This document shows, one piece after another, positions 1 through 7,394 of a stretch of 64,000 bases of DNA. The number at the start of each line of letters is the position of its first letter. Position 1 is the stretch's first letter. Made by a program: the position numbers and the translations under genes. This stretch comes from an uncultured Eubacteriales bacterium (GTDB lineage: Bacteria; Bacillota; Clostridia; Oscillospirales; Acutalibacteraceae): positions 1-64,000 of the forward strand of contig CAKSYX010000004.1 in NCBI GenBank assembly GCA_934525065.1, given 5' to 3'. The notes below the pieces were generated by a model. That model saw only the letters and a program-made list of their open reading frames with translations. It had not been told where the DNA came from and ran no database searches.

Positions 1-875
1 CCTTCAAGGGCGATTACAGCGGAACAAAAAAGCTCGGCTTTTCAATCGTGCCGAAGCTCAGCACCGACAGCACAAAGGACACCGTGACCGTTTCATGGAC
101 AAAGGTCCCGGGAGCAAAGACATATAAGGCCGCGCTTTACAACGGCAAAAAGCTCGTCAAAAGCGTAAGCACCTCAAAAACGAGCGCAAAGTTCACGTCT
201 CTCACCCCGGGCACAAGCTACACCGTAAAGCTCACCGCCCTGAACGGCAAAAAAACAGTCACCTCGGCCGAAGCTAATGTAAAGACACTTTCGAAAAACA
301 GCGTCAAGGCGTACAGAACAGAAAAGCTCTTTAAAACGATTGCAAAGGGAACATATCTTATGACGGCCAAATCGACCGTTGAAGGCCTTGGAAATGTTGT
401 GACAACAACGGCCGAAAAGGACGGAATGGCCTGCGTCAAAACCACAGTATCCGGCATAACAACAAGAACCGTTACCCTTGCAAAGAAAAAGAACCGGAAA
501 TATCCGACGACCTATATCATTATGGATGAGCGCAAGGTCTATACGGAAGTTCCCGAGGAAATTATGGCCGAAGCAATGGCAATGGGAGAAGTCACTGCAA
601 CAAGCCTTGAACCCAAAGGCAGTGTTTCCGCAATCAAGGTCAAGGAAAACGGAAAAAATCTCGTCTGCGAAAGCTACAAGACCAAGGGCGGCCTGAAGGT
701 CAAGATATACTTTGACGGAGAAATTCCCGTCCGCGAAGAAGTGACGCAAAACGGAATTACCACCGTTTCAACAATCACAAAATTCACAACAAAAGATATT
801 TCCGCTTCGCTCTTCAAAATTCCGAAGAGCTATACCCGCCTTTCGTTCTATGAGCTCATGGGCAGCGAAGGCTGA
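1..875 (+). CDS. Secreted Ig-like/Fn3 protein, C-terminal part (5' truncated)
   Basis: The reading frame is open from base 3, so the start lies upstream of the window; the GTG at 48 is internal. The first residues (GDYSGTKKLGFSIVP) are the end of a bacterial Ig-like repeat of the kind seen in the exported proteins at 44844 and 30448. A fibronectin type III-like domain follows (SWTKVPGAKTYKAALYNGKK), then a beta-rich C-terminal domain of about 185 residues. That last domain has alternating strands reminiscent of LolA/LppX-type lipoprotein-binding folds, which is an inference from pattern only. The protein is probably extracellular; its ligand is unknown. A hairpin terminator follows at 899. 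Confidence 0.75.
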   Translation, partial: FKGDYSGTKKLGFSIVPKLSTDSTKDTVTVSWTKVPGAKTYKAALYNGKKLVKSVSTSKTSAKFTSLTPGTSYTVKLTALNGKKTVTSAEANVKTLSKNSVKAYRTEKLFKTIAKGTYLMTAKSTVEGLGNVVTTTAEKDGMACVKTTVSGITTRTVTLAKKKNRKYPTTYIIMDERKVYTEVPEEIMAEAMAMGEVTATSLEPKGSVSAIKVKENGKNLVCESYKTKGGLKVKIYFDGEIPVREEVTQNGITTVSTITKFTTKDISASLFKIPKSYTRLSFYELMGSEG

Positions 876-898
876 TAAATTCATAACCGCATAACCGA

Positions 899-939
899 CA
901 GGGACTGTTCCGATTTTTTTAGGAGCAGTCTCCTTTTTT
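899..939 (+). terminator. Rho-independent terminator after the Ig/Fn3 gene
   Basis: AGGGACTGTTCC and GGAGCAGTCTCC form a stem with G-U/mismatch tolerance, followed by a T6 run. Confidence 0.8.
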
Positions 940-971
940 GCTCCTGAGCCGGAATCTCTGTTTTCCCGGTA

Positions 972-1000
972 TTGATAAATTGAATAAGTTGTGATAAAAT
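972..1000 (+). promoter_or_regulatory. Sigma-A promoter for the exporter permease
   Basis: TTGATA at 972-977 and TAAAAT at 995-1000 are separated by 17 bp. The AGGAGG ribosome binding site of the next gene is at 1051. Confidence 0.65.
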
Positions 1001-1062
1001 GATAAACAGTATACTTTGCCGTTTTTGCTGCGGCGTATTCTTTCACCGACAGGAGGATACAA

Positions 1063-1908
1063 ATGGGAAAGGTTAAGGCACTTTCAAGGCACAGGGAAAA
1101 CTTTTTGAAATATCGCTTTCTTCTGCGTGAGCTTGTCAGAAAAAATATCAAGCTCCAATACAGAGATTCCGTCCTCGGAATGTTCTGGACGTTTTTGCAG
1201 CCGCTTTTGACAACGATCGTTCTTGTCTTCGTTTTCAACAACGTTTTCGGCCGCAGCTCAAAGGGCGTCGGAAACTACACGGTCTACCTCCTCATCGGCC
1301 GCCTTTTGTATACTTTCTTTACTCAGTCAACAAAAAGGGCAATGCGTTCAATTCGCTCGAACGCCTCAATGATCAAAAAGGTCTATGTTCCCAAGTATAT
1401 CTATCCGCTTTCGCAGATCCTTTCAACGTTCATAACGTTTTTGATCTCGCTGTCGGTTCTGGTTTTTGTCATTGCATTTTTCAATATCACGAACAACCAT
1501 CCTGTTCATCTGACGTGGAGGGTGGTCTATTGCATCATCCCGGTTCTCATCCTCTTTGTTCTCAGTCTCGGCGTGGGAATGTTCCTTTCCTCGGTCAACG
1601 TCTTTTTCAGAGATATGGAGAATCTTTATGATGTTATAACAACGCTTTTGTTTTACGCGACCCCGATCGTATACAGCATTGACAGGCTCGGTCTTGAGCC
1701 GGGAACGGTGAAAATGTTCATCTTCAAGCTCAACCCGCTTTACGGAATCATCGGGCTTTTCCGCGCCGCCGTAATTTGGGGCAACGATTTTGTTCATTAC
1801 TGGGACGTCAAGCTGATGTGGTATTCCATAGGCTGTGCGGCCATTGCGTTCATCGTCGGAATAATCACCTTCTATAAAACGCAGGACAGATTCATTCTTC
1901 ACATTTGA
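1063..1908 (+). CDS. ABC-2 polysaccharide/teichoic acid export permease (TagG/Wzm type)
   Basis: A 281-residue inner-membrane protein with about six hydrophobic segments. The N-terminal amphipathic stretch followed by KNIKLQYRDSVLGMFWTFLQP is the hallmark of TagG/Wzm/RfbA permeases, which flip undecaprenyl-linked polymers (O-antigen, teichoic acid, capsule) out of the cell. AGGAGG lies 6 bp before the ATG. The cognate ATPase follows after 131 bp at 2040. No glycosyltransferases are in the window, so the polymer cannot be named. Confidence 0.9.
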   Translation: MGKVKALSRHRENFLKYRFLLRELVRKNIKLQYRDSVLGMFWTFLQPLLTTIVLVFVFNNVFGRSSKGVGNYTVYLLIGRLLYTFFTQSTKRAMRSIRSNASMIKKVYVPKYIYPLSQILSTFITFLISLSVLVFVIAFFNITNNHPVHLTWRVVYCIIPVLILFVLSLGVGMFLSSVNVFFRDMENLYDVITTLLFYATPIVYSIDRLGLEPGTVKMFIFKLNPLYGIIGLFRAAVIWGNDFVHYWDVKLMWYSIGCAAIAFIVGIITFYKTQDRFILHI

Positions 1909-2039
1909 TAAGACCACGGTGCAAAGGGCCGCGCCGAAGGAATTTTCCCTTTAATAACAGACAGTATTTCCGTCACGCCTTGTTCGGCTACAACAAGGGT
2001 TTAACGTGAACACCTATCAAAAGCGTAGCCGGAAAGGCT

Positions 2040-2795
2040 ATGGTAATTTCTTTGAGTAATTATGCAGTTGAGGTTGACCATGTCAGCATGAAGTTCAATA
2101 TAAACAAAGAGGGCGTTGACAACGTTAAGGAATATTTCATCCGTCTTGTCAAGCACCAGCTTCATTATGTTGAATTCTGGGCACTGAAGGACATTAGCTT
2201 TAAGGTTGAAAAAGGAGACAGGGTGGGTATCCTCGGCTTCAACGGAGCCGGAAAGAGCACCCTTTTGAAGGTTATTGCAGGCGTTTTGAAGCCGACTCAG
2301 GGCTCGGTCACGGTCAGGGGCGTTGTTGCTCCGTTGCTTGAGCTCGGCGCAGGCTTTGACAAAAATTACAGCGGAAGAGAAAACGTATATCTTTACGCCG
2401 CAACAATGGGCTTTTCAAGAGAGTTTGTTGAAAAAAAGTTCGATGAAATTGTTGAATTCGCCGAGCTTGAAGATTTTATTGATGCGCCGCTCAAGGGATA
2501 TTCCTCCGGTATGAAATCGCGTCTCGGCTTTGCAATTGCAACGGCGGTGAAGCCCGATGTGCTGATTCTTGACGAGGTTCTCAGTGTCGGAGATGCCGCC
2601 TTCAGAGCCAAAAGCCAAAAGCGTATTGAAGGAATGATGAATGACGGCGTAACGGTGCTTTATGTTTCTCACAGCACAGACAAGGTTGCCGAAATATGCA
2701 ACAAAGCGATAATCCTTGACCGCGGCCGGATGGTTGCCGCGGGCGACAGCCTCGAAATAGGTCAGATCTACGAAAATATGACAGCCAACAAATAA
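2040..2795 (+). CDS. ABC exporter ATP-binding protein (TagH/Wzt type)
   Basis: A 251-residue nucleotide-binding domain partnering the permease at 1063. Walker A is GFNGAGKST (about residues 65-73), the signature is YSSGMKSRLGF, and Walker B is VLILDEVLSVGD, with the extended D-E-V-L-S-V-G-D typical of the TagH/Wzt subfamily. It lacks the C-terminal carbohydrate-recognition extension of longer Wzt proteins. The ATG sits very close to GGAAAGG, so a TTG at 2052 is an alternative start. The 131-bp gap from the permease shows no clear terminator. Confidence 0.9.
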   Translation: MVISLSNYAVEVDHVSMKFNINKEGVDNVKEYFIRLVKHQLHYVEFWALKDISFKVEKGDRVGILGFNGAGKSTLLKVIAGVLKPTQGSVTVRGVVAPLLELGAGFDKNYSGRENVYLYAATMGFSREFVEKKFDEIVEFAELEDFIDAPLKGYSSGMKSRLGFAIATAVKPDVLILDEVLSVGDAAFRAKSQKRIEGMMNDGVTVLYVSHSTDKVAEICNKAIILDRGRMVAAGDSLEIGQIYENMTANK

Positions 2796-2823
2796 AGCCG
2801 ACAATTGCGGCTGAAAGGGAAAA

Positions 2824-3873
2824 ATGGACTATAAAATAAATCCTGAGGCTTACGGCGACGTTTTTGTTCTGCCGAAGGCCGTTGTAAACGAAAATCTCCG
2901 CCTCACCGGGGCGGTCGGGCTCAAGGCACTGCTTTATCTTTACTGCAACTCTCCTTCGGGAGATACCTCCTGCGAAGCGATTGCAAAAGCACTCGGCGCA
3001 GACAGGGGCGACGTTGCGGACGCAATGGTGTTCTGGCTTGAGCGCGGTCTTGTTCTCAAGGACGGCGAACAGCCACGCCCTGTAATGACCGCCGAAGCAA
3101 AGGAGCCGAAAAAAGAAGAAGCTGCCGCCCTCAAAGCCGAAGAAAAGGCACCGGCAAAAAGGGTTGCGGAGCTTCCGATTTCGCGCCCCAGCCACGAGCA
3201 GATTGCTATTCGCTGCGGCGAATGCGAAGAGCTGAGGCTGCTCTTTTCAGAAGCGCAGAACATCCTCGGAAAAACAATCGGCTATGAGGGTCAGTCGATC
3301 CTCATCATGCTCTATGACAGCTACGGTCTTCCGGCGGAGGTTATTCTGATGCTTCTTGAATATGCTTTTTCAAAGGGCAAGACCGGTTATAAATATATCG
3401 CTTCGGTTGGAAAAGAGTGGAGCGAGAAAGAAATTGACACAATTGAAAGAGCAGGGGAGTACATAAACGCTCAAAACGAAGCGGACGCCCTCTGGCGTCA
3501 GTTCTGCGAACAAACGGGAGTCAAAAACCCAAAGCCCACAGCAAAGCAGCGAAGGTTTTTGAACAGCTGGTCCAAGGAGTTTTCTTTCTCCTGCGAAATG
3601 ATCTGCCTTGCGTATGAAATCTGCGTTGACAACACCGGAAAGATGAACCTTGAATATATGAACAAGGTTCTCAAAAGCTGGCACGACAAGGGCGTAAAAT
3701 CTCCCTCGGACGCGCAGAAGGAGCAGGAACGCTGGAACGAGAGCAAGTTCGGCAAGGCACAGAAGAAAACCGAAAAGAAAAAGCAGGAGGTCTTTTCAAG
3801 CAACGCATCGTATGATATTGACAAATACGAAAAAGACCTTGTTGCGCTCAGATATCTTGACAACGAAGAGTAA
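2824..3873 (+). CDS. DnaD-like replication initiation/primosome protein
   Basis: A 349-residue protein. The N-terminal 80 residues have the character of a DnaD-type winged helix (LTGAVGLKALLYLYCNS). A charged Ala/Glu/Lys linker follows. There are then two copies of the DnaD C-terminal (DnaB_2) helical domain, about residues 135-205 with YGLPAEVILMLLEYA and about 220-300 with FSCEMICLAYEIC and YMNKVLKSWHDKG. DnaD-type proteins remodel DnaA-opened DNA and help load the replicative helicase. The adjacency to a DnaC/DnaI ATPase 11 bp downstream supports a primosome operon. Start chosen from GAAAGGG just upstream. Confidence 0.88.
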   Translation: MDYKINPEAYGDVFVLPKAVVNENLRLTGAVGLKALLYLYCNSPSGDTSCEAIAKALGADRGDVADAMVFWLERGLVLKDGEQPRPVMTAEAKEPKKEEAAALKAEEKAPAKRVAELPISRPSHEQIAIRCGECEELRLLFSEAQNILGKTIGYEGQSILIMLYDSYGLPAEVILMLLEYAFSKGKTGYKYIASVGKEWSEKEIDTIERAGEYINAQNEADALWRQFCEQTGVKNPKPTAKQRRFLNSWSKEFSFSCEMICLAYEICVDNTGKMNLEYMNKVLKSWHDKGVKSPSDAQKEQERWNESKFGKAQKKTEKKKQEVFSSNASYDIDKYEKDLVALRYLDNEE

Positions 3874-3884
3874 GGGGCAGAAAG

Positions 3885-4865
3885 ATGGCATACAGAAGAA
3901 GCGTATACATCAAAGCGAAGAACATCCTTGACGAGCGCCGCCGCAGGGCGGAAAACGAGCAGGAACGGCGCAGAGCCGCCGCGGTTGCCGTCTGTCCGGA
4001 AATTGCAGAAGCGGAGCGCGAAATGGCAGCCTATGCCGCCGAGGTAATTAAAAGCGTTTCAATGGGCAAGGAAGCGGAAAATTTTGTTCATAACATTTCG
4101 GTCAGGAATCTTGAAGCGCAGGAAAAACGGAAAGCCGCGCTCCTCAAGGCCGGTTTTCCCGCCGACTATCTTGATGTAAAATATACCTGTCCGGTCTGCC
4201 ACGACACAGGCTCACACGGAGGCTACTACTGCAAGTGCTACCGCGACCTGATAAAGCAGACGGCGAAGGACGAGCTTGGCGTTGCGCCGAGCATGAAAAA
4301 GTGTACCTTTGAAAACTTTGACGTGAATTATTATTCCGATGAGCCGGATTCAGAGCTTTCCGTCAGCCCGCGCAGGCTTGCAACGGGTACGCTGAGGTTC
4401 TGCAAGGACTACGCGGAAAATTTCACGCTTGAAAGCCGCAACCTCCTCCTCACCGGAAAAACCGGACTCGGAAAGACCCATCTTTCGCTTGCGATTGCGA
4501 ACGCAGTCATCGACCGCGGCTTTGATGTGTATTACGCAAGCATCCATTCCGTTATGGATACGCTCCAGAAGGAGCAGTTCTCGCGCGAAAAGGTCAGCGA
4601 AAGCATTTCCGACAGACTTTATGAAAGCGATTTGCTCATTCTTGATGACCTCGGAGCCGAGTTTTCAACCCAGTTTACGGTCGCTTCGCTTTATAATATT
4701 GTCAACACGCGGATAAATTCCGGCAGACCGATGATAATCAGCACAAACCTCACCCTCTCCGAGCTTGAAGAGCGCTATTCCCAGCGTGTTGCTTCAAGGA
4801 TCATCGGAACGAGCGAAAGGCTTCTGCTTGTCGGCACGGATATCCGCCAAAAGAAAAAGAGCTGA
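3885..4865 (+). CDS. DnaC/DnaI-like helicase loader ATPase
   Basis: A 326-residue AAA+ protein. Residues 1-95 are helical and charged. A four-cysteine cluster follows (CPVCHDTG then YYCKCY, about residues 102-118), resembling the zinc site of DnaI-type loaders. Walker A is TGKTGLGKTH (about 190) and Walker B is LLILDDLGAE (about 250). Such proteins load the hexameric replicative helicase onto single-stranded DNA. It is translated directly after the DnaD-like gene (11-bp gap, AGGGGCAG ribosome binding site), and the two probably act together. Confidence 0.9.
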   Translation: MAYRRSVYIKAKNILDERRRRAENEQERRRAAAVAVCPEIAEAEREMAAYAAEVIKSVSMGKEAENFVHNISVRNLEAQEKRKAALLKAGFPADYLDVKYTCPVCHDTGSHGGYYCKCYRDLIKQTAKDELGVAPSMKKCTFENFDVNYYSDEPDSELSVSPRRLATGTLRFCKDYAENFTLESRNLLLTGKTGLGKTHLSLAIANAVIDRGFDVYYASIHSVMDTLQKEQFSREKVSESISDRLYESDLLILDDLGAEFSTQFTVASLYNIVNTRINSGRPMIISTNLTLSELEERYSQRVASRIIGTSERLLLVGTDIRQKKKS

Positions 4866-4882
4866 AAAGACGAAAAAAGTTC

Positions 4883-4911
4883 TTTACATTTCTAAAACTT
4901 TATGATATAGT
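4883..4911 (+). promoter_or_regulatory. Promoter of tRNA-Thr
   Basis: TTTACA at 4883-4888, a 17-bp spacer and TATAGT at 4906-4911 place transcription about 20 bp before the tRNA. Confidence 0.65.
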
Positions 4912-4938
4912 ATTTGAGCATTCGTTCAGATATTATAT

Positions 4939-5014
4939 GCTACTGTGGCTCAGTTGGTAGAGCAGCGCATTCGTAATGCGCAGGTCGTCGGTTCGAGTCC
5001 GACCAGTAGCTCCA
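4939..5014 (+). tRNA. tRNA-Thr (anticodon CGT)
   Basis: A complete cloverleaf with encoded CCA. The acceptor arms GCTACTG and CAGTAGC pair perfectly. The anticodon stem GCGCA/TGCGC closes loop TTCGTAA, giving anticodon CGT for codon ACG. The T arm is GTCGG-TTCGAGT-CCGAC, and the discriminator base is U followed by CCA. The gene is monocistronic, with its own promoter and a terminator immediately after. Confidence 0.97.
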
Positions 5015-5058
5015 AAAAGGCCGGCGCTTTCCGAATTTTGGAAGTGTCGGCCTTTTGT
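5015..5058 (+). terminator. Terminator of tRNA-Thr
   Basis: AAAAGGCCG pairs with CGGCCTTTT, extended by GCGCTTTCC/GGAAGTGT inside. The 3' strand ends in a T run. Confidence 0.8.
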
Positions 5059-5100
5059 TCTCCGGAAAAACTTTTTGGAGGATTTTTGCCGCGCCGCGCA

Positions 5101-5140
5101 AAACAAAAAACCCCGGTTCGCGGCGAAACGCCGCAACCGA
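5101..5140 (-). terminator. Terminator of uridine kinase gene
   Basis: On the minus strand CGGTTGCGGCG-TTT-CGCCGCGAACCGG is followed by GGTTTTTTGTTTT. It lies just past the stop of the kinase gene. Confidence 0.8.
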
Positions 5141-5165
5141 AGTCTGCTGTTCGTGAGGATATGGC

Positions 5166-5777
5166 TTATTTTTTCAAAAGCTGCTGAACCTTTGTGCTTA
5201 TCATGTCGAAGGCAACGAGGTTCTTTCCTCCGCCGACGACGATTATGTCGGCATATTTTTTGCTTGGCTCAATGTATTTTTCGTGCATCGGCTTAACCGT
5301 GGTTCGGTATTGGGTCACGATCGAGTCGAGTGAGCGGCCTCTTTCACCTGCATCGCGCAGAATCCTGCGGATAATTCTTTCGTCAGCATCCGTGTCAACA
5401 AAAATTTTGATGTCCATCAGCTCGCGCAGGGCCTTGCTTTGAAAAACAAGGATTCCTTCAACGATGATAACGTCCGCCGGTTCAATTTTCCGCGTTTCGT
5501 CCGTACGGTTATGTATCGTGTAGTCATAGACGGGGCAATAGATCGTTTCGCCGTTTTTGAGCTTTTTGAGGTCGTTTACCAGCATATCTGTGTCAAAGGC
5601 TGAAGGCGAATCGTAGTTGATTTTTTTCCTTTCCTCAAGCGAAAGGTTGTCGTTGCGCTTGTAGTAATTGTCGTGATAGACGATACTGACCTTTTCGGAA
5701 AACTGCTTTTTGAGCTGATTTGTCAGCGTGGTTTTTCCGGAGCCTGTTCCTCCTGCAATGCCGATGATGACCGCCAT
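5166..5777 (-). CDS. udk: Uridine kinase
   Basis: A 203-residue cytoplasmic P-loop kinase that phosphorylates uridine and cytidine in pyrimidine salvage. Walker A GIAGGTGSGKTT lies at residues 5-16. YHDNYYKR and the DSPSAFD motif bind nucleoside, and VIIVEGILVF is the conserved central strand. Length matches the family. The frame extends upstream, but the ATG giving MAVIIG has GGGGAGG 7-8 bp upstream and is the better start. The gene is flanked by its own promoter and terminator. Confidence 0.93.
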   Translation of the reverse strand: MAVIIGIAGGTGSGKTTLTNQLKKQFSEKVSIVYHDNYYKRNDNLSLEERKKINYDSPSAFDTDMLVNDLKKLKNGETIYCPVYDYTIHNRTDETRKIEPADVIIVEGILVFQSKALRELMDIKIFVDTDADERIIRRILRDAGERGRSLDSIVTQYRTTVKPMHEKYIEPSKKYADIIVVGGGKNLVAFDMISTKVQQLLKK

Positions 5778-5864
5778 GTTTTTTCCTCCCCGTTTTAACT
5801 TTCCTTTTCCGAGCCGAAAAAATCGGTTCTTGCACAATTATCTCATTCGACTTCTATAACTGAC

Positions 5865-5893
5865 ATTATACGGCTATTGTGTGCTAAAGTAAA
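5865..5893 (-). promoter_or_regulatory. Promoter of udk
   Basis: On the minus strand TTTACT (5893-5888), a 17-bp spacer, then TATAAT (5870-5865). Confidence 0.65.
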
Positions 5894-5967
5894 CGGTTTT
5901 GTTAAAAAATTATAAACATTCTTGAATTTATTTGACTAATTGTAAATATATCCTTGCCTTATGCTTG

Positions 5968-5973
5968 TATAAT
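5968..5973 (+). promoter_or_regulatory. Putative -10 box of the secreted protein gene
   Basis: A perfect TATAAT lies 33 bp before the chosen ATG. No good -35 hexamer occurs at normal spacing; TTGACT at 5932 is 30 bp away. The promoter is therefore weakly supported. Confidence 0.35.
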
Positions 5974-6006
5974 AAAATCGATTATAAAGCCGAAAGGGTG
6001 GTATAT

Positions 6007-7122
6007 ATGAAAAAAATAATTGCGGTTCTTCTCTCGGTTCTCTGCGCTTTTTCCTGCTTTGCGGCGCCCGCTTCCGCAATCTCAATCGAGGACCTTGACT
6101 TTTTTGATGTCCTCGGTGAACAGGAACCCATGCTTTATTGCATAACATATCAGAATCAGACGCTGAACGGCGTCAAAATGATGTATAAACCCAACCCGAC
6201 AGTCTCCTTCAGCGGCCCGGGCTTTGTCACCGTAACAAAGGATACGCCGATTGCGGTTGACCATGACTTTGTCTGCTGGAAGGACAAGGACGGCAACCTC
6301 TATTACGCCGGCGACAGCTTTTATGTTGACGGCGAATGCACCCTTTACGCCGTCTGGGAGGAAAAGAAGGGCGAAGAAATCCACGCCGTCCGCGTTTTCC
6401 GCTGCGCGATGCTTACCTTTGTGAGAATGTTTTCAAAGGCTCTCGGAATTTTCAAGGACCTCCAGGATTTCAAGGCTGACCGGACGGAAGCTATGAATAA
6501 GGCTGTTGCTGCGTACAATGAAGCAATCAACGCTGCCAAGGGCGAACAGAACGTCACGATTCAAAAGGAAATTATCCGAAAAACAAGGCTCAAAACCTAT
6601 AACTGCCCGACAACGGCTTCCTCAGATGTTCTTGAAGCTGCCGTAAGGAATTTCCTCAAGAATTACGAAGCACTGAACAGTGAAAGCTTCACCGTTTCAA
6701 ACGGAACGACAGCTGACGGAAAGAGCGCGAACGACCTTCTCAGACCGTACTCGGCGCCGAGCGCAGTTGTCAATGACAAGAAACTCAGCGACGCCGCCGT
6801 CAAGGAGCTTGAAACCGGCGAAAAGACCGTAATGCTGCGCCTGTTCCATGAGGACGTTTCAATCACAAAAAACGGCCTCAAGGTTCCGGAAATTCACGCT
6901 CAGTACATTGAGCCGTTTAACTTCACCGGCGAAAATGTTATGAGCGCAACGCTCCATTACTCGGACGCAAGAGTTACCGCAACGCTTGACGAAAACGGCA
7001 GGCTCGTTTCACTCGTTACAACCGTTCCGGTTTCGGTTGAAGCTCAAATTGCCGTTCAGCAGCTTCTTGTTGACACGAAGTTTGACGTTGCACTGAAGGA
7101 AAGCTACACCTTCACCTATTGA
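6007..7122 (+). CDS. Secreted protein with an InlB-type beta repeat and an unknown C-terminal module
   Basis: A 371-residue exported protein of unknown function. The start is the ATG giving MKKIIAVLLSVLC, which yields a clean signal peptide ending near APASA (residue 24); a longer frame begins at 5932 but disrupts it. Residues about 50-120 (FVCWKDKDGNLYYAGDSF...LYAVW) match the Listeria/Bacteroides beta-grasp repeat pattern. From about residue 160 the layout (AVAAYNEAINAAKG, then LLRPYSAPS, then strands with a DARVTATLDENG turn) resembles the C-terminal modules of the proteins at 43825 and 44844. It is probably released or wall-associated. Confidence 0.7.
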   Translation: MKKIIAVLLSVLCAFSCFAAPASAISIEDLDFFDVLGEQEPMLYCITYQNQTLNGVKMMYKPNPTVSFSGPGFVTVTKDTPIAVDHDFVCWKDKDGNLYYAGDSFYVDGECTLYAVWEEKKGEEIHAVRVFRCAMLTFVRMFSKALGIFKDLQDFKADRTEAMNKAVAAYNEAINAAKGEQNVTIQKEIIRKTRLKTYNCPTTASSDVLEAAVRNFLKNYEALNSESFTVSNGTTADGKSANDLLRPYSAPSAVVNDKKLSDAAVKELETGEKTVMLRLFHEDVSITKNGLKVPEIHAQYIEPFNFTGENVMSATLHYSDARVTATLDENGRLVSLVTTVPVSVEAQIAVQQLLVDTKFDVALKESYTFTY

Positions 7123-7138
7123 TTTGAAAATCATATAA

Positions 7139-7174
7139 TCAGGCAGCCGTCCGTTGTGGCGGCTGCCTTTTTTC
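7139..7174 (+). terminator. Terminator of the secreted protein gene
   Basis: AGGCAGCCG and CGGCTGCCT form a perfect stem followed by T6. Confidence 0.85.
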
Positions 7175-7190
7175 GGACTTTCTTCAGCCT

Positions 7191-7378
7191 TTGCCCCGAA
7201 GCTGTATGTAGATACCGCGAGTGGGCAAAAAAACGCTTAAAAGCGCAAAATTATTTTTAGATTCCATCAATAAACAAAGACTATATTTCATAGGAAGCCT
7301 TGGTTTTGATAAGCTTCGTGAAATATAGTCTTTTTCTTTTTGTTTTGCTCTTTGGTCTGCGCTAAATGCGACAGCCCC
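7191..7378. repeat. MITE-like repeat, copy 1 (left end missing)
   Basis: This shares long near-identical blocks with copies at 30226 and 36651, including GCCCCGAAGCTGTATGTAG and a perfect 15-bp inverted repeat (7276-7290 with 7319-7333) beginning AAAGACTATATTTCA. The right end is the terminal repeat CTAAATGCGACAGCCCC. The matching left terminal repeat is not recognisable here. It sits between two convergent genes, 13 bp from the stop of the minus-strand gene, so its hairpin may serve as that gene's terminator. Confidence 0.8.
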
Positions 7379-7394
7379 CTTTGTATAGTTTAAA

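Noticed and set aside
4945..5296. Frames starting inside the tRNA gene
   Set aside because: They are translations of tRNA-Thr, its terminator and the antisense of udk.
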